Origin: Pseudomonas sp. MM213
Lineage (GTDB): Bacteria; Pseudomonadota; Gammaproteobacteria; Pseudomonadales; Pseudomonadaceae
Length of the DNA: 64,000 nucleotides
Direction of reading: 5' to 3'
Assembly (NCBI RefSeq): GCF_020423045.1
Contig: NZ_CP081943.1
Location: forward strand, 3,348,001-3,412,000
A model generated the notes under the pieces. The model made no database searches. It was not told the origin of the DNA and was given only the letters and a program-made list of their open reading frames with translations. Below, piece after piece: positions 39,635 to 47,549 of this stretch. A program made the translations under genes and the position numbers. The stretch's first letter is position 1, and each line of letters starts with the position of its first letter.

Positions 39635-42157
39635 TCAGCCTGCCGTCGGCGTCCCTGTCGCTGCGTCAGCCAACGTATCCGGCGTGCAACGCAGGTCGCC
39701 GATCATCAGCACATTGTTTTCCGTGCGGCCACGGCTCGGGTCGAGCCGGAACTGGCACAGCAACTGGTTGCCGTGGCGCACTTCCAGGGTCGGTGAACCG
39801 GCGTTCATTTCCATGGAGAAGAAGCCGTCCACTTCACTGACCCCACGGCTGGCGTGGTTGATGATGTGGTGGCCCTTGAGCGGGCTGCCTTGGTAGTCCA
39901 CCAGACGACCGAGCACGGTGAGGGTTTTCATCACGCGAACCTGGCGATACTCGACGCCGCCCTTGTTCAGGTGATAGCTGGAGCGGGCCGGCTGGATGGT
40001 CGCGGCCGGCACGTGATTACCCTCGAAATCGAAACTGACCGAGCTGCTCTTGTAAGCGGTGATTGGCACGAAGTTGCGCCCCGGCCTGAGCACCGCGCTG
40101 CCACCGCTCAAGTCGTCGGCACGCAGGGCAATGTCGTCGATGTCCGATTCGACATCGATGATCATGCCGGCACCGTTGCGGTGGTACTGGCTGGTCACGA
40201 CCATTTTTTGTCCACCGACGGCGACGGTGCTGTCGAGGTTCAAGCCACCGGTGAAGTCGTTGTTGAATGAGGAGCGCTGGATAAAACCGTCAGCGTTGAC
40301 CCGCTCCGATTGCATCGTCGCCATCGCGTTCATACCGATGCCATAGGTGTCGGTGATTGCTGTGGCGGAAACGCTTTGCAGCAGGTGATCCTGCAAGTCT
40401 TTGCGGTAGGTGACCGAGGCATTGTTATCCCGCCCGCCATCGCGATCGGTGCGGGTGCCGATGCTGCCGGAGATCTGTTCGCCCGGCCCGCCCAGGGCGA
40501 TGTTGACGCTCAGGTCGACGCCACGATTGCGGTCATTGCCCGAGCTGAAACTGCCCGGCCTGTCGAACAGCGACAAGCGCCAGTTGGCGTCGCTGCCGAA
40601 CAATCGGCCGCGCTGGCTCCACCCCAGATCCACGCCGACGCCTTCGGTGTTGCCCTCGCTGTGGGACACCCTGGCATTGACCGAACTTTTGCTGGTGAGC
40701 CGATGGTTCAGCGACAACGACGAGTTGCTGGTCTGGCCGATAAACACGTTGCGCTGTCGTACTCGCGTGCCGTCCGGCAGCGTGTCGTAGAGCCGGGTCG
40801 TGTCGAGCCAGCTGCGGTTGTGGCTGGCGACGATGCTGCCGCTGCCGTAGGAATAAAGCCCCTGCACGTCGAAACCGGTGCCGTGGTCCTCGGTCTTGTA
40901 GACATTGGCATAGACGCTGGCATTGTTGACGACGGCCCAATCGACCGAGGTGCCGTATTGCAGGCTGTCACGCACCTGTCGACCCGACAGGCCGAGGATG
41001 ACTCGCGGGTGCAGCAGAAAGTTGAAGGCGGCACCGGCCGTCATGTCGCCGTCGTTCTGATCGTCCCAGTTGCTGAGAAATTTGGATTCACGCCCGGCGA
41101 ACAGGTTGTAGCGCCATTGCTCGTCGTGGTTGCGCCAGTTATTCGGCTTGTAGACCAGTTCCTGGGTGCTGGAGGTGATCTGGCCGTCTTCGATCAGGCG
41201 CACTTCCACTTCATAGATACCGCCGGGCAACGGCCGCGTGTCGAGGGTTTGCAGGCCTGCGGGCATCGCCTGCGTATTGATCAGCAAACCGTTGCGGTAG
41301 ATCTCCACCGAGCCCTGGCGATTGGCGGTGACGTAGATCGGGTAGACCGCCGGTGTCGGCTGGTTGATGGCCAGGCTGTCGGAGCTGCCGTACATCACGC
41401 CCAGCGCCGTGTCGGGACTCGCGCCGAAGGAACGCGGCTGGCGAGTCAGCCCTTCGGAGGTGGGGGTGAAATAGCCCAGGCGCACAAAGCTGCCTTCCAG
41501 TTCACGCTGGGTATAGAGCTCATGCACGGCGTGATAGGTCTGGTTATCCACACCGCCCAGTCGCGACAGTTGCAGGTTCACCGCTTGAGTCCAGTTGCCG
41601 AGGCTGCTGCTGGCTTCAAGACCATAGCGCCCACCCAGGTCCTGGTTTTGCCCGCCGTTGAGGTTCAACTGGTTGCGCACGATCAACCCGGTGCTGCCGC
41701 CTTCGGGCTGGTTGTAATAACGCTGGACCTGATCGTCGCGCTCGGCGTTTTCCGTGAGGATCGACACCAGCGAGTTTTCCAGGCTGTAGTGCACGGCCAA
41801 TAGCGACTCGGGGCATTTCGCCTCGCAGTTGCCCAGCGCCACGCCTTGCTTCAAATAGTCAGACCAGGTGTCGCGTTCACTGGCTTTGATCGTGCTGTCG
41901 CTGACATCGGTGAAGTCAACGAGGGTGATGCGGTCGTCGCGGGTTAACACGACCATCGCCTCCCCCAGAAATTGTTGATCAAGTTCCACGCGCACCGCCA
42001 ACGGTACATCGAAGAAGTGTTCTTCGAATTCGCTCGGCAAACCCTTGGCCTGCGCCAGCAAACTTCGAGGTGTATGGCCGTTATCCGCTGGCGCGGCCAA
42101 GGCAGTTGCGCAAAAACACAAGGCAAGCGCCGTCGCGATGGGAGTCATCGGGAACAT
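39635..42157 (-). CDS. fimbrial outer-membrane usher, CS1/TcfC type
   Basis: An 840-residue usher with a signal peptide (ending TALAAPA). The long middle region of alternating strands (about 140-650) would form the 24-strand outer-membrane pore; the plug-like YVTANRQGSVEIYRNG segment and the C-terminal domain with GSPLKGHHIINHASRGVSEVDG are typical of the alternate (alpha) usher class. It threads pilin-chaperone complexes to the surface. 33 bases separate it from the chaperone gene, and about 110 bp with hairpins separate it from the major pilin gene. Confidence 0.9.
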   Translation of the reverse strand: MFPMTPIATALALCFCATALAAPADNGHTPRSLLAQAKGLPSEFEEHFFDVPLAVRVELDQQFLGEAMVVLTRDDRITLVDFTDVSDSTIKASERDTWSDYLKQGVALGNCEAKCPESLLAVHYSLENSLVSILTENAERDDQVQRYYNQPEGGSTGLIVRNQLNLNGGQNQDLGGRYGLEASSSLGNWTQAVNLQLSRLGGVDNQTYHAVHELYTQRELEGSFVRLGYFTPTSEGLTRQPRSFGASPDTALGVMYGSSDSLAINQPTPAVYPIYVTANRQGSVEIYRNGLLINTQAMPAGLQTLDTRPLPGGIYEVEVRLIEDGQITSSTQELVYKPNNWRNHDEQWRYNLFAGRESKFLSNWDDQNDGDMTAGAAFNFLLHPRVILGLSGRQVRDSLQYGTSVDWAVVNNASVYANVYKTEDHGTGFDVQGLYSYGSGSIVASHNRSWLDTTRLYDTLPDGTRVRQRNVFIGQTSNSSLSLNHRLTSKSSVNARVSHSEGNTEGVGVDLGWSQRGRLFGSDANWRLSLFDRPGSFSSGNDRNRGVDLSVNIALGGPGEQISGSIGTRTDRDGGRDNNASVTYRKDLQDHLLQSVSATAITDTYGIGMNAMATMQSERVNADGFIQRSSFNNDFTGGLNLDSTVAVGGQKMVVTSQYHRNGAGMIIDVESDIDDIALRADDLSGGSAVLRPGRNFVPITAYKSSSVSFDFEGNHVPAATIQPARSSYHLNKGGVEYRQVRVMKTLTVLGRLVDYQGSPLKGHHIINHASRGVSEVDGFFSMEMNAGSPTLEVRHGNQLLCQFRLDPSRGRTENNVLMIGDLRCTPDTLADAATGTPTAG

Positions 42158-42191
42158 GAAAGAAATACTCTGTGGATAAAGACGGTGAAAC

Positions 42192-42224
42192 CCGATCGAC
42201 AGGAACTACAACCCTATCGATCGG
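42192..42224 (-). promoter_or_regulatory. stem-loop between major pilin and usher genes
   Basis: CCGATCGACAGG / CCTATCGATCGG, a 12-bp stem with one mismatch and a nine-base loop, on the minus-strand transcript 33-75 bases after the pilin stop. Without a T-run it probably marks partial termination or 3'-end protection of the pilin message. Confidence 0.6.
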
Positions 42225-42249
42225 TGAGCGTTATCAAGCAAGAACTTGC

Positions 42250-42265
42250 TGACAGAACGCTGTCA
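42250..42265 (-). promoter_or_regulatory. hairpin directly after the pilin stop
   Basis: TGACAG-CGTT-CTGTCA on the minus strand, one base past the stop codon, followed by the palindrome GCAAGTTCTTGC. With the next stem-loop it makes a highly structured pilin 3' UTR. Confidence 0.55.
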
Positions 42266-42266
42266 T

Positions 42267-42758
42267 TCAGATGCGCGGAATGGCATCAAACATGACGACG
42301 GGGTTGGCGGTGTAAATACCCACCTGATTGTTGCCCGGCTTGTCGGCCGTAATCACCAGGTCTGCGCGCATGCCACCGTTGGACTCGGTATCGCCGACCA
42401 CTTCCTGCGAATCGGCAGTCAGTACGGTGCCGTTGAAGGTGTAGGTCAGCGGAATGTTCAAGGTCGCATTACCGTTGAACAGCGGGGTCGGGCCGCCGAC
42501 GACGTAAGCGCCCACCGAGCCATTGGTGTGCTGGATATCAAAGGTGCCACGGACCTCCGACAGGGTGCCGGCGCCAATTTGGTATTGCATTCTTTCGTCT
42601 TTACCGAAGTTCAGGTCCACGGGTTGAGCGTGAAACACTTTGCTCGGGATTTCCGCAGTGATGTTGATGGAGGTGCGCGATTCATCCGCAGCGAACGCCA
42701 TCGAAGCACTCAGGGCCAGGAGGGTCATCGGAACGGCGATTGCAAACTTCTTGAACAT
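42267..42758 (-). CDS. CS1-type fimbrial major subunit
   Basis: A 163-residue exported pilin: signal peptide of about 23 residues (ending SMAFA), then the family pattern INITAEIPSKVFHAQPVDLNFG near the mature N-terminus and a C-terminal GNNQVGIYTANPVVMFDA. Such subunits polymerise into the shaft by donor-strand exchange. It is first in the five-gene operon pilin-usher-chaperone-minor pilin-adhesin and followed by hairpins, as expected for a protein needed in excess. Confidence 0.9.
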   Translation of the reverse strand: MFKKFAIAVPMTLLALSASMAFAADESRTSINITAEIPSKVFHAQPVDLNFGKDERMQYQIGAGTLSEVRGTFDIQHTNGSVGAYVVGGPTPLFNGNATLNIPLTYTFNGTVLTADSQEVVGDTESNGGMRADLVITADKPGNNQVGIYTANPVVMFDAIPRI

Positions 42759-43264
42759 TGTTTAGTACCTGTCTTTTTCAAAGGACTGGTCCGTGGAAAG
42801 CGTGAATCGTCCCTATTGCCGGTTTAAATAGTGGCAATTTGGCTCAACTTTCGACGAGGAGAATGATCGGCCAATTACTTGAGAAAGTAAGTACGCAACT
42901 TCCGAAGAACATGTAGTAACAACCGCCCGCGACCCAGTAGAAAAAATCCGAAAAATCAATAATTAAACCGTTCACCCGACAGAAACATACTACAAACAGT
43001 TTTAACAAAAAAAGCACACAGTCAAACTAAATACAGTCTCTGTAAGACAAAGACTACTTAGGTCTAATTATTAATAATCACTCTCTGTTAGTTACGCATA
43101 ATTAGATCAAACACTCTAAAACAGCAAGCTGCAAAACGCCTTTTTCCCGCCCCGCACTGAAATCCGCCACGACGTACTTCGGCGACGACCGTTGGTCCCT
43201 TTCGCTTGCCCTCCCGATAAGATATATCTTAAGTTGTATCTAAACACGACAGAGAAAAGGAAAA
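42759..43264. other. AT-rich divergent control region
   Basis: About 500 bp without a supported gene and clearly richer in A+T than its surroundings, especially 42930-43110. It separates the fimbrial operon from the PadR regulator. Visible inverted repeats: ATTGCC-N12-GGCAAT at 42815-42838, about 60 bases above the pilin ATG; AGTCTCTGT-AAG-ACAAAGACT at 43035-43055 (one mismatch); and TAAGATATATCTTA at 43218-43231. The AT-rich part is a likely target for silencing by H-NS-like proteins such as MvaT; inference only. Confidence 0.6.
43218..43231. promoter_or_regulatory. candidate PadR/YqjI operator
   Basis: Perfect 14-bp palindrome TAAGATATATCTTA, 34 bases above the PadR-type start, with a similar half (GTATC) just beyond. 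In E. coli the YqjI repressor binds inverted repeats in this promoter region; the match here is by position and symmetry, not sequence identity. Confidence 0.5.
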
Positions 43265-43840
43265 ATGAGAGACCATCATTCCCCCCACCGCGAACACGGT
43301 GACGGCCGCGACGGCTTCGAGAAACGCCCCGGCCGCGAACGCGGCGGTCGCGGCCCACGGGTGTTTGCCCCCGGCGATCTGAAATTGCTGCTGCTGGCGC
43401 TCATCGCCGAACAGCCCTGCCATGGCTACGACTTGATCCGCCAGATCGAAGGCATGTTCGACGGCGCCTACAGCCCCAGCCCCGGCGTGATCTACCCGAC
43501 CCTGACCTTTCTGGAAGAAAGCGAAATGATCCAGGGCGATGCCGAAGGCGGAAAAAAACGCTACAGCGTGACCGACGCCGGTCGTCTGTCTTTAAGTGAG
43601 CAAGCGGTTGCCCTGGACGGCGTGCGGATGCGCATCGATGTCAGCAAGCGCTCATTGCGCGGCCATGACCGTCCGCCCGAGATCCACGAAGCGGTGCATA
43701 ACCTGCGTCACGCGTTGCAACTGCACCACGGTCGCTGGAGCGCAGAAGAAATCATTCGGGTCGCCGCCCTGCTCAACAACACCGCCAAAGCCATCGTCGA
43801 CGGCCCCTTGGTTCAACCCGCTCAGGAGAAAACTGAATGA
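43265..43840 (+). CDS. PadR-family metal-responsive repressor, YqjI-like
   Basis: A 191-residue regulator. The first 32 residues are rich in His, Gly, Arg and Asp (MRDHHSPHREHGDGRD), resembling the metal-binding tail of E. coli YqjI, although without its Cys residues. The PadR winged helix follows (LKLLLLALIAEQPCHGYDLI, SPSPGVIYPTLTFLEE, GGKKRYSVTDAGR). In E. coli YqjI represses itself and the ferric reductase gene yqjH and is relieved by nickel. Here the next gene is a YqjH-type reductase whose start overlaps this stop (ATGA), which supports the same role. ATG has AAAGGA upstream. Confidence 0.85.
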   Translation: MRDHHSPHREHGDGRDGFEKRPGRERGGRGPRVFAPGDLKLLLLALIAEQPCHGYDLIRQIEGMFDGAYSPSPGVIYPTLTFLEESEMIQGDAEGGKKRYSVTDAGRLSLSEQAVALDGVRMRIDVSKRSLRGHDRPPEIHEAVHNLRHALQLHHGRWSAEEIIRVAALLNNTAKAIVDGPLVQPAQEKTE

Positions 43841-44622
43841 CTGAAGTGATCGAGCACACCATTCACCGCGTGATGCATGAAATCAAACGCCGTCGCCTGC
43901 AAGTGTTGCGCGTGGTTGACCTGACCCCGCGCATGCGCCGGATTACCCTGGGTGGGCCTGAGCTGGCAGGTTTCATCAGCCTCGGCACAGACGACCACGT
44001 CAAACTGCTGTTCCCGCAGAACGCGGCAGAACAAGCGGCGCTGGAGACCCTGGTGCTCGGTGCCGGTAAGGACAACGGCCCGATGCCGGCGATGCGCGAC
44101 TACACGCCGCGTCGCTACGACCTCGACACGCTGGAACTGGACATCGATTTCGTGTTGCACGGCGACGGCCCTGCTTCGACCTGGGCGGAACAGGCCAAAC
44201 CGGGACAGTTCCTGCACATTGGCGGGCCACGGGGATCGATGATCGTGCCGGACATGTTCGACAGCTATTTGCTGATTGGTGACGAGACGGCAATCCCCGC
44301 GATTGCGCGACGGCTGGAGGGTTTGGCGGCCAATCGCCAGGCACTGGTGATCATTGAAGTGGAGAACGGCGCGGAACAGCAAAAGCTCGAAAGCCCGGCG
44401 CACGTCAATGTGATCTGGGTGTTGCGCGAAGGTGGCAAGAACAACTTGCTGACCACCGTGAAACAGCTGCAAGTGCCCAGCGGCAATCTATACGCGTGGG
44501 TGGCGACCGAGACCAAAGTGTCGCGGCAGATTCGTCGGGTGCTGCTGGACGAGCATGGGTTGAACGAGCAGTTCGTCAAAGCCGTCGGCTATTGGCGCCT
44601 GGACGACACCGACGAGGAATAA
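43837..44622 (+). CDS. siderophore-interacting FAD-dependent ferric reductase, YqjH-like
   Basis: A 261-residue flavoprotein. The FAD-binding barrel shows TPRMRRITLGGPEL and MRDYTPRRYD (the R-x-Y-[TS] flavin motif), and the C-terminal SIP domain shows GDETAIPAIARRLEGL for pyridine-nucleotide binding. The family reduces ferric siderophores to release iron in the cytoplasm. Overlaps the YqjI-like repressor gene by four bases and is surely in the same operon. Confidence 0.9.
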   Translation: MTEVIEHTIHRVMHEIKRRRLQVLRVVDLTPRMRRITLGGPELAGFISLGTDDHVKLLFPQNAAEQAALETLVLGAGKDNGPMPAMRDYTPRRYDLDTLELDIDFVLHGDGPASTWAEQAKPGQFLHIGGPRGSMIVPDMFDSYLLIGDETAIPAIARRLEGLAANRQALVIIEVENGAEQQKLESPAHVNVIWVLREGGKNNLLTTVKQLQVPSGNLYAWVATETKVSRQIRRVLLDEHGLNEQFVKAVGYWRLDDTDEE

Positions 44623-44633
44623 CACCACATGAA

Positions 44634-44719
44634 CTGTAGGAGCCGGCTTGCTGGCGATAGGTCCCTTGAACCCTGCATCGTTGCCAAGGACGCCATCGCC
44701 AGCAAGCCGGCTCCTACAG
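44634..44719. repeat. REPIN
   Basis: Inverted REP pair (CTGTAGGAGCCGGCTTGCTGG ... GCAAGCCGGCTCCTACAG) between converging genes. Confidence 0.9.
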
Positions 44720-44730
44720 GTCCGTGTGAT

Positions 44731-45372
44731 TCAGGCGTATCGCCGCCACCGATCCAGCGCGATCACCAACAACGCAATCACCACAAACCCCGCCAACAAT
44801 CCGCCTGCATTCACAAACACCTGTGGATAACCCAGCTTGTCGACATCAATGAACGGATAGGGATAAACCGCCAGCAGATGCCCGCGCAACAGCGCATACG
44901 CGAAGTACAGCAACGGGTAAATCACCCACAACGCAATGTGCCGCAGACGCAGGGTGCCTTTGGGCACACACAACCACCACCAGGCCAGAAACAGCAACGG
45001 CATGACGTCGTGCATCAGCTCATCGGCCAGCCATTGCCAGCCTTCGGGATGCCACAGATGACGCAACAGAATGTTGTAGGCAAGGCCGACCACGGCGATG
45101 CTCACGGCAACCCCGCCGCTCACCCACGGCTGCAAAAACCAGCGGCGCGCGGCCGACTCGCGGGACGTCAGTGCGCAGGTCAGCACGGTCGCCACCAGCG
45201 TGTTGCTGAGCACGGTGAAGTAGCTGAAAAAACTCACCAGCCCGCCCAGCAGACTGGCGCCCAGCATCCAGCGCGAATAGAAAATCAGGTACAGCTGAAT
45301 GCTCAATCCCGCCCAGCCGAGGACAGCAGCCACGGCCACAAAACGACGGCGCACGGCAGGTTGCATGATCAT
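44731..45372 (-). CDS. Pr6Pr-family six-helix membrane protein
   Basis: A 213-residue inner-membrane protein with six clear hydrophobic segments and the family pattern FFSYFTVLSNTL (residues 46-57) and IYPLLYFAYALLRG. Function of the family is unknown. ATG at 45372 lies three bases before the end of the upstream VF530-like gene, so the two overlap slightly and probably share a transcript. Confidence 0.8.
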   Translation of the reverse strand: MIMQPAVRRRFVAVAAVLGWAGLSIQLYLIFYSRWMLGASLLGGLVSFFSYFTVLSNTLVATVLTCALTSRESAARRWFLQPWVSGGVAVSIAVVGLAYNILLRHLWHPEGWQWLADELMHDVMPLLFLAWWWLCVPKGTLRLRHIALWVIYPLLYFAYALLRGHLLAVYPYPFIDVDKLGYPQVFVNAGGLLAGFVVIALLVIALDRWRRYA

Positions 45373-45374
45373 GT

Positions 45375-45605
45375 TCAGAGCGGTCGCTTGGTACGCATCA
45401 ACTTGACGTACAAGCGTTCGACCTTCTCCCGCGCCCACGGGGTCTTGCGCAGGAAGGTCAGGCTCGACTTGATGCTCGGATCACTCTTGAAGCAGCGGAT
45501 ATCGATGCGCTCGGCCAGCCCCGACCATTCGTAATGTTCAACCAGCGCGTTGAGGATCTGCTCCAGTGTCACGCCGTGCAGCGGGTTGTTGTTCTGTTCG
45601 GTCAT
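45375..45605 (-). CDS. VF530-family small DNA-binding protein
   Basis: A 76-residue basic protein with the VF530 (DUF2132) pattern: [19 protein letters not shown] at the start, then [20 protein letters not shown] and [15 protein letters not shown]. Members are small proteins with a proposed DNA-binding fold; no pathway is known. Confidence 0.88.
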   Translation of the reverse strand: MTEQNNNPLHGVTLEQILNALVEHYEWSGLAERIDIRCFKSDPSIKSSLTFLRKTPWAREKVERLYVKLMRTKRPL

Positions 45606-45713
45606 GCCGGGCCTTCGAGCGATAGATGAATTGGAAGCCGCGCACCTTAGCCGAGGGGGTGTTCGGGTGGAAGGGCTATGAATTAAATGTAGGTGAACTC
45701 TGAATAATCATTG

Positions 45714-45782
45714 TGTAGGAGCGAGGCTTGCCCGCGAAGGCAATCTCAAGGACGCATTCGCGGGCAAGCCTCGCTCCTACAG
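45714..45782. repeat. REPIN, GCGAGGCTTGCCCGCG subtype
   Basis: Compact inverted REP pair (TGTAGGAGCGAGGCTTGCCC ... GGGCAAGCCTCGCTCCTACAG) in the 350-bp gap before oprB. A third REP variant, shared with 47352 and 56241. Confidence 0.9.
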
Positions 45783-45805
45783 AGAGCATCGTAGATGCTG
45801 CGGAC

Positions 45806-45861
45806 TGTTACCAAATCCGAAAGAATTCATCTCGGCAAAAGGCCTTTCTCTATTTGTAACA
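45806..45861. promoter_or_regulatory. spaced inverted repeat upstream of oprB
   Basis: TGTTACCAAAT at 45806 and its near reverse complement ATTTGTAACA at 45852, about 90 bases before the porin start. Possible operator or looping pair for a sugar regulator; no match to a named box. Confidence 0.35.
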
Positions 45862-45952
45862 GAACATTATCCTTACTCCCGAACCTGCTGAAACGCTTCC
45901 GCTAGCCGCTTCGCCCCTCACTCCCCAGAAAAAGATCAAGAACTCCCTCTCT

Positions 45953-47335
45953 ATGCCTTATGTTCAATTTTTGCGAGACAGCGCTGTCTGCACGCCTGTT
46001 TCCCAGCGAAAAGCCCTTAACCTGATCAGCGGATTCACCGCGCTGGGCCTCGCCACCTGCGTTCAGGCCGCCCCGGCCTTCGATAGCGAATCGCCGTGGA
46101 TGCTCGGCGACTGGAACGGCACGCGCACCGAACTTTCGGAAAAAGGCTACGACTTCAAAGTCGATTACACCGGTGAAATGGGCAGCAATCTGCACGGCGG
46201 CTACGACCACGATCGCACCGCGCGCTACAGCGATCAGTTCGGCCTCGGCACGCATCTCGATCTGCAGAAGATCCTCGGTTGGGACGACGCTGAATTTCAG
46301 CTGACCATCACCGAGCGTAACGGCAACAACATCAGCAACGACCGGATCAACGATCCGCGGGTCGGCGGTTTCACTTCAGCGCAGGAAGTCTGGGGTCGCG
46401 GGCAAACCTGGCGCCTGACGCAGATGTGGTATCAGCAGAAATTCTTCGATCAGAAGCTCGACATCAAGGTCGGCCGTTTCGGCGAAGGCGAAGATTTCAA
46501 CAGTTTCCCCTGCGACTTCCAGAACCTGGCGTTCTGCGGCTCCCAGGTCGGTAACTGGGTCGGGGGCATCTGGTACAACTGGCCGGTCAGCCAGTGGGCG
46601 ATGCGGGTCAAGTATCACCTGACGCCAGAGCTGTACGCGCAGGTCGGCGCGTATGAGCAGAACCCGTCGAACCTCGATCGCGGCAACGGTTTCAAGCTCA
46701 GCGGCAGCGGCACCCAAGGCGCAATTTTGCCGGTGGAGCTGGTGTGGACGCCGAAGCTCAACGGCCTGCCGGGCGAATACCGCGCCGGTTACTACTACAG
46801 CAACGCCAACGCTACCGATGCCTACAAGGACAGCAATGGCCAGCCCGCCGCCCTGAGTGGTGAGGCCTACCGCAGCGCGTCGAGCAAACACGGCGTCTGG
46901 CTGGGTGTGCAGCAGCAGATCACCAGCCGCGCCAGCGACAACTCCCGTGGCCTGAGCGTGTTCGCCAACGGCACGATGCACGACAAGAAGACCAACGCCA
47001 TCGACAACTATGTCCAGGCGGGCGTCGTCTACAAAGGCTTGTTCGATGCGCGCGCCAAGGACGACATCGGTTTCGCCCTCGCCCGTGTTCACGTCAACCC
47101 GGCCTATCGCAAAAACGCCGAGGCAAGCAATCAGGCCCACGCGGTCTCCGACTTCGACGATCCGTCCTTCCTGCCGCCGCAGGACACCGAATACAGCGCC
47201 GAACTCTATTACGGCGTGCACGTCACCAACTGGCTGACCGTGCGCCCGAATCTGCAATACATCCGCCACCCCGGTGGCGTGGACAAGGTCGATGACGCGC
47301 TGATTGGCGGGATCAAGATCCAGTCGCAGTTCTAA
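45953..47335 (+). CDS. oprB: carbohydrate-selective porin OprB
   Basis: A 460-residue outer-membrane protein. The signal peptide is long (about 39 residues, ending ATCVQA), the mature start APAFDSESPWMLGDWNGTRTE is typical of OprB, and the rest is a strand-rich beta-barrel ending in aromatic Phe (KIQSQF), as outer-membrane barrels do. It admits glucose and related sugars to the periplasm. It is placed directly before the glucose dehydrogenase gene. The ribosome site is poor, so the start is not certain. Confidence 0.9.
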   Translation: MPYVQFLRDSAVCTPVSQRKALNLISGFTALGLATCVQAAPAFDSESPWMLGDWNGTRTELSEKGYDFKVDYTGEMGSNLHGGYDHDRTARYSDQFGLGTHLDLQKILGWDDAEFQLTITERNGNNISNDRINDPRVGGFTSAQEVWGRGQTWRLTQMWYQQKFFDQKLDIKVGRFGEGEDFNSFPCDFQNLAFCGSQVGNWVGGIWYNWPVSQWAMRVKYHLTPELYAQVGAYEQNPSNLDRGNGFKLSGSGTQGAILPVELVWTPKLNGLPGEYRAGYYYSNANATDAYKDSNGQPAALSGEAYRSASSKHGVWLGVQQQITSRASDNSRGLSVFANGTMHDKKTNAIDNYVQAGVVYKGLFDARAKDDIGFALARVHVNPAYRKNAEASNQAHAVSDFDDPSFLPPQDTEYSAELYYGVHVTNWLTVRPNLQYIRHPGGVDKVDDALIGGIKIQSQF

Positions 47336-47351
47336 CAAACACCGCAAAACC

Positions 47352-47446
47352 TTGTAGGAGCGAGGCTTGCCCGCGAAGGCGATCTATCAACCAACATTAA
47401 TGTTGAACATTAGTCCGTCTTCGCGGGCAAGCCTCGCTCCTACAAG
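47352..47446. repeat. REPIN
   Basis: Inverted REP pair of the GCGAGGCTTGCCCGCG type between oprB and gcd. It separates their transcripts or protects the porin message. Confidence 0.88.
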
Positions 47447-47549
47447 GGAACACAACAGTTCCAGTTTTTACATGAACCCTGCCCGCGCCGGATCGTCATC
47501 TACAGTGAACTTGCGCGGGACTACTTGAAACGTCACGGAGAACCACACT

